Assembly (NCBI GenBank): GCA_045642025.1
Contig: JAZUIB010000052.1
Coordinates: 1-40,837, forward strand
DNA from: Equadaptatus sp045642025
GTDB lineage: Bacteria; Synergistota; Synergistia; Synergistales; Synergistaceae
Direction of reading: 5' to 3'
Length of the DNA: 40,837 nt
Below are positions 7,809 through 15,622 of this stretch, piece after piece; the first letter of the stretch is position 1; the number at the start of each line of letters is the position of its first letter. The position numbers and the translations under genes are program-made. The notes under the pieces are model-generated. The model saw only the letters and a program-made list of their open reading frames with translations. It was not told the origin of the DNA and did no database searches.

Positions 7809-10103
7809 ATGGCGCTTGAATTTACTGAAAAAGGAAAAAGAGTTTTTACCAAGGCTGCTGAGCTTGCAAAAAAATACGGCAGCAGTATGCTTGATGTAGA
7901 ACACCTAATTGTTGCGCTGATAGAAGAAGATGCCGGCGGCAGGGTTTACGAATTGCTTGAAAACTGCGGTGCAAATTCAGAAGCAGTCAAAAATGAAACC
8001 TTGTCCATTATGGTGCAGGGAGAACGGACAAATGCATCTGCCGATTTGCCTACGTCACAAGAAGCAAAAGCTGTCTTTGAATTTGCAATGAAAGAAGCAA
8101 GGGAACTTAACAGCGGATACATAGGTACGGAACATATACTGCTGGGCATTTTGGACGAAGAAGCAGAAGGTCGTCCCGGAATACTCTCTGCCTATGGAGT
8201 TACAGCCGTCAAAATACGGAATATGATAACGTCGTTGCTTCCTGCCGAAAAAAATAACACTGCAGAAACAACGCCGGAAAAAATAAAAACAGCAGTTGCA
8301 AAAACAGAAAGCCAGATTCTTGATGAAGTTGCGGCTGATTTAACGGCAGACGCATCAGCAGGAAAACTAGATCCCGTAATAGGCAGAGATAAAGAAATTC
8401 AGCGTGTTATCCAGATACTTTCCAGAAAAACAAAAAATAATCCCATACTTGTAGGAGAGCCCGGTGTGGGGAAAACTGCTGTTGCTGAAGGACTTGCAGC
8501 TCTTATGGCAGCCGACAGAGTGCCTGAAAATATGAAAAACAAAAGACTTCTGCAGCTGAACATTGCCTCTCTTGTCGCAGGTACTAAATACCGCGGCGAA
8601 TTTGAAGAAAAAATCACCAAACTGATAAAAGAAGTATTTGAAGCGGAGAATATAATTCTTTTCATTGACGAAATACACACAATAGTAGGCGCTGGCGGAA
8701 CAGAAGGAGCTGTTGACGCGGCAAACATACTCAAACCAAGCCTTGCGCGCGGAGAAATTCAGATCATAGGCGCAACAACAACTTCCGAATACAGGAAATA
8801 CATTGAAAAAGACAGCGCATTGGAACGCCGCTTCCAGCCTGTTGCTGTTGAAGAACCGTCTGAAGATGAAACATATAAAATACTTAAAGGTGTTCGCGAA
8901 AGCTATGAAAAGCACCACAGAGTTAAAATCAGCGATGAGGCGCTTAAAGCAGCCGTTTCACTTTCAAAGCGTTACATAACTGACCGTTTCCTTCCCGACA
9001 AAGCAATAGACCTTGTTGATGAAGCTGCGGCAAGTGTAAAAATTCGCCAGCTTACAGATAATAGTGGCAGCGGTGAAGTTACTTTTGCAGATATTGCCGA
9101 AGCTGTTTCAGTATGGTCGAAAGTTCCTGTGTCGCAGCTTACGGAAAACGAAAGCAGCAGACTTCTGAAAATGGAAGAAACGCTTGCAGAAACGGTAATC
9201 GGTCAAGACGAGGCACTTCATGCCGTTGCCAGCGCCGTGCGCCGTGCAAGGACAGGACTCAGAGATTCAAAACGCCCGCTTGGCAGTTTCCTTTTCCTTG
9301 GACCTACAGGTGTAGGCAAAACCCAGATTGCGCGATCACTTGCCAATTTCCTTTTTGGCAGCGACGATGCAATGATACGCCTTGACATGAGCGAATACAT
9401 GGAACGCCACGAAGCCGCGAAACTTATAGGACCTCCGCCGGGGTATGCGGGATATGAAGAAGGCGGAAAACTTACCGAGGCAATACGCCGCAGACCATAT
9501 TCGATAGTCTTGTTTGACGAGGTGGAGAAGGCACATCCCGACGTTTACAATATGATGCTTCAGCTGCTTGACGACGGGCGCCTCACCGATGGACAGGGGC
9601 ATCTTGCCGATTTTCGCAATGCGATAATAATTATGACAAGCAACCTTGGCGTTCCTGAAGAAGTGAAGCCTGTCAGCCTCGGTTTCAGTACTTCTGCTGA
9701 AACTTCTGCAAAACCGGATCATGAGAAACTGAAAACAGCCATGCTCGCGGAAGCCGCGAAATTTTTCCGCCCCGAATTTCTTAACAGAATAGATGAAATG
9801 ATAGTCTTTAACGCGCTTAAACGCAATGATTTATACAAAATCATCGACGTGCTTTTAGAACGTGTGATTGACGCTTCCGGAGCAAAAGGAATTGAACTCA
9901 CCGTTGACGCCTCTGCAAAGGAATATATGCTTGAAAAAGCCTATAACCCCAAATACGGCGCGCGGCCGCTGCGCAGAGCGATACAGACAATGATAGAAGA
10001 CGAAATAGCCGAACGGCTGCTTTCAAAAAATATCGTTTCCGGTGACAAACTGAAAATTTCCTCAGACGGAGAACAGCTGACGTTTGAGAAGTACAGCGGT
10101 TAG
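7809..10103 (+). CDS. clpC: ClpC-type AAA+ unfoldase lacking the middle (M) domain
   Basis: 764 residues. Two Clp N repeats (about 1-150), AAA-1 with Walker A GEPGVGKT (about 216) and Walker B ILFIDEI (about 283), AAA-2 with GPTGVGKT (about 498), the LGF tripeptide (about 622) in the position of the ClpP-docking loop, and C-terminal YGARPLRRAI. In Bacillus ClpC a coiled-coil UVR-containing M domain separates VDEA..VKLR from the EVT..DIA..VS block. Here only about six residues (DNSGSG) join them, so the adaptor-binding M domain is missing. It should unfold substrates for ClpP. The ATG at 7809 follows AGGGTGA; upstream in-frame codons overlap ctsR. Confidence 0.93.
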   Translation: MALEFTEKGKRVFTKAAELAKKYGSSMLDVEHLIVALIEEDAGGRVYELLENCGANSEAVKNETLSIMVQGERTNASADLPTSQEAKAVFEFAMKEARELNSGYIGTEHILLGILDEEAEGRPGILSAYGVTAVKIRNMITSLLPAEKNNTAETTPEKIKTAVAKTESQILDEVAADLTADASAGKLDPVIGRDKEIQRVIQILSRKTKNNPILVGEPGVGKTAVAEGLAALMAADRVPENMKNKRLLQLNIASLVAGTKYRGEFEEKITKLIKEVFEAENIILFIDEIHTIVGAGGTEGAVDAANILKPSLARGEIQIIGATTTSEYRKYIEKDSALERRFQPVAVEEPSEDETYKILKGVRESYEKHHRVKISDEALKAAVSLSKRYITDRFLPDKAIDLVDEAAASVKIRQLTDNSGSGEVTFADIAEAVSVWSKVPVSQLTENESSRLLKMEETLAETVIGQDEALHAVASAVRRARTGLRDSKRPLGSFLFLGPTGVGKTQIARSLANFLFGSDDAMIRLDMSEYMERHEAAKLIGPPPGYAGYEEGGKLTEAIRRRPYSIVLFDEVEKAHPDVYNMMLQLLDDGRLTDGQGHLADFRNAIIIMTSNLGVPEEVKPVSLGFSTSAETSAKPDHEKLKTAMLAEAAKFFRPEFLNRIDEMIVFNALKRNDLYKIIDVLLERVIDASGAKGIELTVDASAKEYMLEKAYNPKYGARPLRRAIQTMIEDEIAERLLSKNIVSGDKLKISSDGEQLTFEKYSG

Positions 10104-10150
10104 CGCGCGGCGCGTATTTAACAGCGTACAGATGAAAGCGGACAACTAAA

Positions 10151-10182
10151 ACAACTCCCCGAAAAGGGGAGTTGTAATTTTC
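10151..10182 (+). terminator. Terminator after clpC
   Basis: Perfect 10-bp stem acaactcccc / ggggagttgt with loop GAAAA, followed by a T-rich run (aattttctt). Confidence 0.85.
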
Positions 10183-10184
10183 TT

Positions 10185-10260
10185 TGGCAGTCCCTAAGGG
10201 ATTCGAACCCTTGCCAACGGGCTGAGAACCCGACATCCTGGACCGCTAGACGAAGGGACC
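10185..10260 (-). tRNA. tRNA-Glu (CTC)
   Basis: On the minus strand GGTCCCT pairs with AGGGACT. The D arm begins TCGTCTAGCGG, the T arm has GGTTCGAATCC, and CCA is encoded. The anticodon loop TTCTCAG reads CTC, so it decodes GAG. The first acceptor pair is G-U. Confidence 0.9.
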
Positions 10261-10275
10261 GCTGAAAATAAAAAA

Positions 10276-10349
10276 TGGCTGGGGTACCTGGATTCGAACC
10301 AAGATTACCTGATCCAGAGTCAGGCGTGCTGCCGTTGCACCATACCCCA
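10276..10349 (-). tRNA. tRNA-Gln (CTG)
   Basis: TGGGGTA pairs with TACCCCA, the anticodon loop CTCTGGA reads CTG, the T arm contains GGTTCGAATCC, and CCA is encoded. The U1-A72 pair is typical of glutamine tRNA. It lies 15 bases upstream of tRNA-Glu on the same strand, so the two are probably cotranscribed. Confidence 0.92.
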
Positions 10350-10415
10350 ACAACAGATAAAGATTATAGCGTGATTTAAATCTTTGTCAATCAGTTTAAA
10401 GAAGAATTTGCTAAT

Positions 10416-10444
10416 TTGTCGTAAATTTAGCTTTATTTTACAAT
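10416..10444 (+). promoter_or_regulatory. Sigma70-type promoter for the RNase J operon
   Basis: TTGTCG, 17-bp spacer, TACAAT. It lies about 30 bp before a small leader ORF and about 140 bp before RNase J. Confidence 0.6.
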
Positions 10445-10475
10445 ACCTCAACGTAAAAGGAGTGGATAATCAGAA

Positions 10476-10559
10476 ATGCTTGATACAGAGACCATGTTCG
10501 GTAAAAATGATGAACAGTTCTTATGTTTTGTGCTGGAAAATTTCTGCATGAGGTTGTAA
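10476..10559 (+). CDS. Small leader ORF upstream of RNase J, 27 residues
   Basis: A complete ORF of 27 codons starts MLDTETMFGKNDEQF and ends CMRL. AAAAGGAG lies about 13 bases upstream of the ATG, a little far for an ideal ribosome site. It sits between the promoter and the ribosome site of RNase J, with its stop codon 12 bases before the GGAGGG of that gene. It could be a real small protein, a leader peptide coupled to RNase J translation, or chance. It does not resemble RpoY, the small protein that precedes RNase J in Bacillus. No function proposed. Confidence 0.35.
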   Translation: MLDTETMFGKNDEQFLCFVLENFCMRL

Positions 10560-10586
10560 AATATTACCTTGGAGGGAATTGTATTT

Positions 10587-12299
10587 ATGGCTAATTTTAC
10601 ATCACATCGCAGAGCGGCGCGAAGGGCTGTCTCTGAACAGGGAGAATTGAAAATTATACCGCTTGGCGGACTTGGAGAGATAGGCAAAAATTTGACGGTG
10701 TTCCGTTGGAACGATGACATTATTGTTGTTGACTGCGGACTAAAGTTTCCTGATGAGACTATGTTAGGAATTGATTTTGTTATTCCGGATGTTCAGTATC
10801 TTATAGAAAACAAAAAGAAAATCAGAGGAATATTTATTACGCACGGACATGAAGACCATATCGGCGCGCTGCCGCTTGTTCTTCCGTCGCTGAATGTTCC
10901 TGTTTACTGTACACGGCTGGCTGCGGGGCTTATACAGAACAAGCTTGATGAAGTGTGTCCTGCGTATCAGCCGAAATTTCATATAATAACGCGCGGAGAC
11001 AAGGTAAAGGCTGGCAGCTTCTTGATTGAATTTATGTCGGTGTGTCATTCTATTCCGGATGCACTGGCTCTTGCAGTGCGTACTCCGATCGGTACTGTCG
11101 TGCATACCGGCGATTATAAGCTGGATCCGACGCCGATTGACGGTGTCAGAACTGATTTTGCAAAATTCGCGAAGCTTGGCGAAGAGGGCGTGCTTATGCT
11201 GATGTCTGACTCCACAAACGTAGAAAGAGAGGGTGTCACACCTTCGGAAAAAACAGTCGGGCAGACTTTTGAAAGGCTTTTCAGGCTTCACAAGGACAGG
11301 CGTATTGTAATAGCTGCTTTTGCGAGTAATCTGCACAGAACTCAGCAGGTGCTGAACGTCGCGGCGCGGTTTAACAGAAAGGTTATGCTTGTCGGGCGCA
11401 GTATGCTTGCCAACGTTGAACTTGCGGCAGAGCTTGGCTGTATAAAGCTTCCAAATGACGAAATTCTTGTTTCTCCGGAAGAAGCCGCGCTTATGCCTGA
11501 CAACCGCCTCGTAATTCTTACTACGGGCAGCCAGGGCGAGCCGTTTTCAGGTCTTGTCCTGATGAGCAGAGGAATGCATAAGACCGTTAAAATGGGGGAA
11601 AAGGATTTGGTCATTATTTCGGCAAATCCAATCCCCGGCAATGAAAAGCTTGTCAGTCAAACTATTGACCGGCTGCTTTCGTTCGGCTGTGAGGTTATTT
11701 ACGGCAGGGAAGAAAAAACGCACGTGTCCGGACATGCTTCTCGCGATGAATTGACAATGATGCTTTCGCTTGTAAATCCTCAGTTCTTTATGCCGGTGCA
11801 TGGTGAGTTTCGTCATCTTACGCGCCATGCGCAGTTGGCGCGCGAGCTTGGCGTTCAGCAGAAAAATATTTTCATTCTCGAAAACGGAGATGTGCTTACT
11901 TTTAAGTCAGGCAAAAAAGCGCTGATTGATGGGAAGGTAACGGCAGGTTCCGTGCTTGTCGATGGTAAAGCGCTGGGAGAATTTGATGGCAGTCTGCTGC
12001 GCGAAAGGCGCGAACTTTCAGAAAACGGTATTGTCGTAGTTTCAATCGTTGTTGACAGGAAGGGAAATATCAAAGCTCCTGTTCAGATAAAAACTAAGGG
12101 CAGTATTATTAGTTCCGATGAAGAAAGCATTGACGTACTTGAACGAGCCGTTACAAGGGCAGTTGAACAGTTTGCGCGAACTCCGGGGGCAAAACAAGAG
12201 ATGCTGCCGACTGAAATTAGAAAGAGAATACGTGAAATCTGCGGACAGTCGCCGCGCAATTATCCGACGATTATTCCGCTTATCACCACCATAAAATAA
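10587..12299 (+). CDS. rnj: Ribonuclease J
   Basis: 570 residues. ITHGHEDHIGALP (HGHEDH near residue 86) is the metallo-beta-lactamase catalytic motif. The beta-CASP part includes TTGSQGEP and HVSGHA (near 380), and the C-terminal domain follows. The start PLGGLGEIGKN is diagnostic of RNase J. It combines 5' exonuclease and endonuclease activity and drives mRNA turnover and rRNA maturation in cells without RNase E dominance. I chose ATG 10587 with GGAGGG about 10 bases upstream; an alternative in-frame start at 10569 precedes this ribosome site. The Na/Pi cotransporter gene follows after 33 bases, probably in the same transcript. Confidence 0.94.
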   Translation: MANFTSHRRAARRAVSEQGELKIIPLGGLGEIGKNLTVFRWNDDIIVVDCGLKFPDETMLGIDFVIPDVQYLIENKKKIRGIFITHGHEDHIGALPLVLPSLNVPVYCTRLAAGLIQNKLDEVCPAYQPKFHIITRGDKVKAGSFLIEFMSVCHSIPDALALAVRTPIGTVVHTGDYKLDPTPIDGVRTDFAKFAKLGEEGVLMLMSDSTNVEREGVTPSEKTVGQTFERLFRLHKDRRIVIAAFASNLHRTQQVLNVAARFNRKVMLVGRSMLANVELAAELGCIKLPNDEILVSPEEAALMPDNRLVILTTGSQGEPFSGLVLMSRGMHKTVKMGEKDLVIISANPIPGNEKLVSQTIDRLLSFGCEVIYGREEKTHVSGHASRDELTMMLSLVNPQFFMPVHGEFRHLTRHAQLARELGVQQKNIFILENGDVLTFKSGKKALIDGKVTAGSVLVDGKALGEFDGSLLRERRELSENGIVVVSIVVDRKGNIKAPVQIKTKGSIISSDEESIDVLERAVTRAVEQFARTPGAKQEMLPTEIRKRIREICGQSPRNYPTIIPLITTIK

Positions 12300-12332
12300 A
12301 AACAGCATACAAACCGGAAGGAGCAGAAAAGT

Positions 12333-13964
12333 ATGTCATTGAACATGGTTTTGCAGGTTTGCGCAGGTATCGGAGTACTGATTTACGGAATTATCCTGAT
12401 GGGGGATTCACTGCAGATTATCGCTGGCGACAAAATGCGTGTTTTAATCGGCAAACTCACAAGCACACCGCTGAAAGGTTTTCTTGTCGGTACGGTAGTC
12501 ACTGGAATTTTGCAAAGCAGCGGAGCAACAAGCGTTATGGTGGTAAGTTTTGTCGATATTGGTTTTATGAATCTGACACAGGCAATAAGCGTGATTTTGG
12601 GTGCGAATATCGGTACTACCGTTACAGCACAGCTCATAGCTTTTAACATTCTTAATGTTGCGTATGTGTGCGCGCTTATCGGTGCAGCAGTTTGCATTTT
12701 GGGAAAAACAAAACGCGTTAAACAGATTGGTGCCTGTACTGTAGGCTTTGCGCTGCTGTTTATCGGCATTCACATGATGAAGGGACCTCTCGGAGAGCTT
12801 AGCAAATATCCTGAAATCGCAGAATTGTTCGGAAGCCATCTGCTTTTCGCGTTTTTATTCGGACTTGGAATTACGCTTCTTGTTCAGTCAAGTTCCGCGA
12901 CGGTTGGTCTTACTATGGCATTTGCTGCGCAGGGCGTTATCAATCTTCCAACTGCAATAGTCATATGTCTTGGTGAAAATATCGGCTCCACCGTAACCGC
13001 TGTTCTCGCCTCGCTTACTTCAAGCCGCGCGGCAAAACAGGCGGCAGCCTCACACGTAATCGTAAAGGTTATTGGTACGCTTGTAATACTTGCGGTTCTT
13101 CCTCTTTACACAAAACTTATTACTCACACGTCAACCGACATCGCACGCCAGATAGCCAACGCGCACACAATTTTCAACGTTATTATCGCATTCTTGTTCC
13201 TTCCGTTTGTGCCGCAGTACGCTAAGCTGATAAAGAAAATTCTGCCGGATGATGAAAGTGTCAGAGAAGCTGGTCCCATCTATTTAAATAGAGCATTGAT
13301 AAGCGTTTCGCCTGCAGCCGCAGTTCAGGCTGTCAGAAACGAACTTATAAGACTTGCCGAATATACTTCCAAGATGATTTTTAATGCTGAAACCCTGTTT
13401 TTGACAAAGGATAATAAACAGGCTGACAAACTGATTGAGCAGATTAGTAAAGCTGAAGGTAATGTTGACAGTACATCGGACGAAATTATTATTTATGCTA
13501 CTGAAGTGGGGCAGACAGGCCTTGCCGCAGATCTTTCCTCTATGTTGAACTCTTGTACCGGAGGTGTAAGTGATGTTGAGCGTATAGGCGATCATGCTAC
13601 TAATCTTGTTGAACTTCATCAATTCCTCAGAGAGCATGAGTTGTCGTTCTCTGAGGATGCTCTTAAAGAGTGTAAGACAATGTTCGGTATGGTAATTTCC
13701 GCTGTAAAATATGCGATCCAGGCACTTAAGGAAGAAAACAGCGAACTTGCGCGGCATGTAGTTGAACTTGAAGACAAAATAGATGATATGGAGCTTGAAC
13801 TGCGCTCTAAACATATAGCGAGACTTAACGCAGGAACCTGCAAGCCCGGGGCAGGGGTTGTGTTTATAGACATGCTCAGTAATCTTGAACGTGTTGGTGA
13901 TCATGCGCATAATTTGGCGCAAGTAGTGCTTGATATCGAACATTTGCACAGACATGAAGGTTAA
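12333..13964 (+). CDS. Na/Pi cotransporter family protein with PhoU-like C-terminus
   Basis: 543 residues. The first ~300 form a membrane domain with two inverted repeats carrying QSSGATSV and QSSSATVG, the substrate-binding signatures of the NptA/SLC34 sodium-phosphate family. Each repeat is followed by GANIGTTVTA or GENIGSTVTA. From about residue 330 the protein is helical and PhoU-like, with IGDHATNLVEL and VGDHAHNLAQVV as metal-binding-type EXXXD/H repeats. Likely role: sodium-driven phosphate uptake or efflux, regulated through the PhoU-like part. A good ribosome site (GGAAGGAG) precedes the ATG. Confidence 0.9.
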   Translation: MSLNMVLQVCAGIGVLIYGIILMGDSLQIIAGDKMRVLIGKLTSTPLKGFLVGTVVTGILQSSGATSVMVVSFVDIGFMNLTQAISVILGANIGTTVTAQLIAFNILNVAYVCALIGAAVCILGKTKRVKQIGACTVGFALLFIGIHMMKGPLGELSKYPEIAELFGSHLLFAFLFGLGITLLVQSSSATVGLTMAFAAQGVINLPTAIVICLGENIGSTVTAVLASLTSSRAAKQAAASHVIVKVIGTLVILAVLPLYTKLITHTSTDIARQIANAHTIFNVIIAFLFLPFVPQYAKLIKKILPDDESVREAGPIYLNRALISVSPAAAVQAVRNELIRLAEYTSKMIFNAETLFLTKDNKQADKLIEQISKAEGNVDSTSDEIIIYATEVGQTGLAADLSSMLNSCTGGVSDVERIGDHATNLVELHQFLREHELSFSEDALKECKTMFGMVISAVKYAIQALKEENSELARHVVELEDKIDDMELELRSKHIARLNAGTCKPGAGVVFIDMLSNLERVGDHAHNLAQVVLDIEHLHRHEG

Positions 13965-13978
13965 AGAAGGTATATGCA

Positions 13979-14785
13979 GTGAACTGGAATATTATTTTAC
14001 TCGGCTTTTTGCAGGGATGGACAGAGTTTTTGCCGGTAAGCAGCTCCGGACATCTTGTTCTTATGCAGATATTCTGCGGAATACATGAAGCATCTCCTGC
14101 GTATGATATAGTTCTTCATGTTGCTACAATGTTAGCTACGATTATATTTTTCTTTTTTGACATATATTATCTGTTTACCGAATGGCTTCATGGATTTGTT
14201 TCTGATACTGCAAAAGCCCAAGAAGGATGGCCGATTGGCTGGGCTGTGATATTTGCAACTATTATTACAGGGATTATTGGTGTAGGAATGAAGCGTGTGA
14301 TTAAACTTGTGATGCAAAATTCGCTGTATGTAGGGTGTGGTTTGCTGCTTACAGGTGTTTTGCTTGTTTTATCTCATTACAGAAAAAACGGTTATGGACG
14401 TGTGCGTCCGTCTGACGGGATATTTATCGGTGTTGCGCAGGGAATTGCGACGCTTCCCGGTATTTCTAGGTCTGGTATGACTATTTTAGCCGGATCTTTT
14501 TTAGGACTTTCTAAAGACGACGCATTCAGAATTTCTTTTCTTGTGTCAATTCCGGCTATTTTGGGTGCGACTATATTAGAGATGATAGATCTCGGCGGAT
14601 TTTCGGCTTTTTGGCTTGATCTTCCGTGCGGATGGTTCGGCGGCTTTATCACGGCTTTTGTAAGCGGGCTTATTGCATTGTTCATTTTGAGAAAACTTGT
14701 TGTAAATGCAAAATGGTGGATATTTGGGATCTACTGTTGTTTGATTGGAATCTTTACTATTGTTGTTTCTTTCACGGAGATATAG
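13979..14785 (+). CDS. uppP: Undecaprenyl-diphosphatase UppP (BacA)
   Basis: 268 residues, polytopic. GWTEFLPVSSSGHLVLM (near residue 13) and PGISRSGMTILAGSFLGLSK (near 160) are the two active-site motifs of UppP. The enzyme dephosphorylates undecaprenyl diphosphate to recycle the lipid carrier used for peptidoglycan and surface polymers. The start is GTG at 13979, preceded by AGAAGG. It opens a long cluster of envelope genes, with only 14 bases after the Na/Pi gene. Confidence 0.94.
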   Translation: MNWNIILLGFLQGWTEFLPVSSSGHLVLMQIFCGIHEASPAYDIVLHVATMLATIIFFFFDIYYLFTEWLHGFVSDTAKAQEGWPIGWAVIFATIITGIIGVGMKRVIKLVMQNSLYVGCGLLLTGVLLVLSHYRKNGYGRVRPSDGIFIGVAQGIATLPGISRSGMTILAGSFLGLSKDDAFRISFLVSIPAILGATILEMIDLGGFSAFWLDLPCGWFGGFITAFVSGLIALFILRKLVVNAKWWIFGIYCCLIGIFTIVVSFTEI

Positions 14786-14788
14786 GTT

Positions 14789-15034
14789 ATGATATTGAAA
14801 AATACGTCTAAAACATGGTGCATTATTTTTGTTTCACTGATACTAGGTACAGGACTTGGCATTTTCTTCCAACAGTTTGGAATTACCAGCCAATTGTTCC
14901 AGGATTTTATTAATTTCAAAATAAATATAGAAGAGATGAATCTTATATTTATTAAGTTTGGTTTGTTGTTTGGAATTAAAATAAATCTCGGAACAATTAT
15001 AGGTGGTGTCGCCGGTATACTCTGGGCTCGCTGA
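14789..15034 (+). CDS. DUF4321-type small membrane protein
   Basis: 81 residues. A hydrophobic N-terminal helix (CIIFVSLILGTGLGIFF) and a C-terminal one (LGTIIGGVAGILWAR) flank a short loop ending in FGIKINLG. This matches my recollection of DUF4321 proteins, which sit next to maf in many Firmicutes. Its stop codon overlaps the maf start (TGATG), so the two are translationally coupled. Function unknown; the association with Maf and septum genes suggests an envelope or division role, which is inference. Confidence 0.7.
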   Translation: MILKNTSKTWCIIFVSLILGTGLGIFFQQFGITSQLFQDFINFKINIEEMNLIFIKFGLLFGIKINLGTIIGGVAGILWAR

Positions 15035-15621
15035 TGGAAAAATTTCTGCTTGCATCTACCAGCCCAAGGAGACGTGCGCTATTGTCAGAACTGGGATGGC
15101 TCTTTGAAACTGTTAATCCGGAATATGAGGAAAAAGCAGTTGAAGGTGAAACAGCTGATGAACTTACAAAACGTTTTGCTTTAGGCAAGGCTTCTAGTGT
15201 GTTTCATAAATATCCTGATAGTGTAGTAATAGGGGCAGATACCGCTGTAGTTATAGATAATGAAATTTTAGGGAAACCCAAAACTGCGGCGGAAGCATGC
15301 CAGATGTTATCAAAATTGCAAGGGAAAACACACGTTGTAATTACTTCTGTAGCAATCTATGTGCCTAAACTTGAGCCGCTGACTTTCACAGAAAAAACTG
15401 AAGTTATGTTTAGAACTCTTTCTGGTGAAGATATAATGAAATATGTTGCTACGGGTGAAAGTTTTGACAAAGCCGGAGCATATGCAATCCAAGGGCATGG
15501 TATGCTGCTGGTAGAGAAAATCAACGGCTGCTATTTTAATGTTGTCGGTTTACCGGTTGAGCATTTAAGCAAAGTGCTTGTTTCAATAGGGTTCAGTATG
15601 CAAGAACAATGGAGGAATTAA
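15034..15621 (+). CDS. maf: Maf-family nucleotide pyrophosphatase
   Basis: 195 residues. ASTSPRRRALLSELG at the N-terminus is the substrate-binding loop of Maf. VVIGADTAVV and LGKPKTAAEA carry catalytic acidic residues, and GAYAIQGHG is the conserved C-terminal block. Maf proteins hydrolyse noncanonical or modified nucleoside triphosphates (dTTP/UTP or m7GTP, depending on subgroup) and are linked to septum arrest in Bacillus. It overlaps the DUF4321 gene by one base, and the DUF5693 gene starts two bases after its stop codon. Confidence 0.93.
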   Translation: MEKFLLASTSPRRRALLSELGWLFETVNPEYEEKAVEGETADELTKRFALGKASSVFHKYPDSVVIGADTAVVIDNEILGKPKTAAEACQMLSKLQGKTHVVITSVAIYVPKLEPLTFTEKTEVMFRTLSGEDIMKYVATGESFDKAGAYAIQGHGMLLVEKINGCYFNVVGLPVEHLSKVLVSIGFSMQEQWRN

Positions 15622-15622
15622 T

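Noticed and set aside
8367..8918. 183-residue minus-strand ORF inside clpC
   Set aside because: A shadow of clpC coding sequence: phenylalanine/cysteine-rich, no ribosome site.
10476..10559. RpoY (RNA polymerase epsilon subunit) upstream of RNase J
   Set aside because: Too short and without the RpoY sequence pattern.
13284..13955. 223-residue minus-strand ORF inside the Na/Pi cotransporter gene
   Set aside because: A codon-bias shadow with random composition; the plus-strand gene has clear family motifs.
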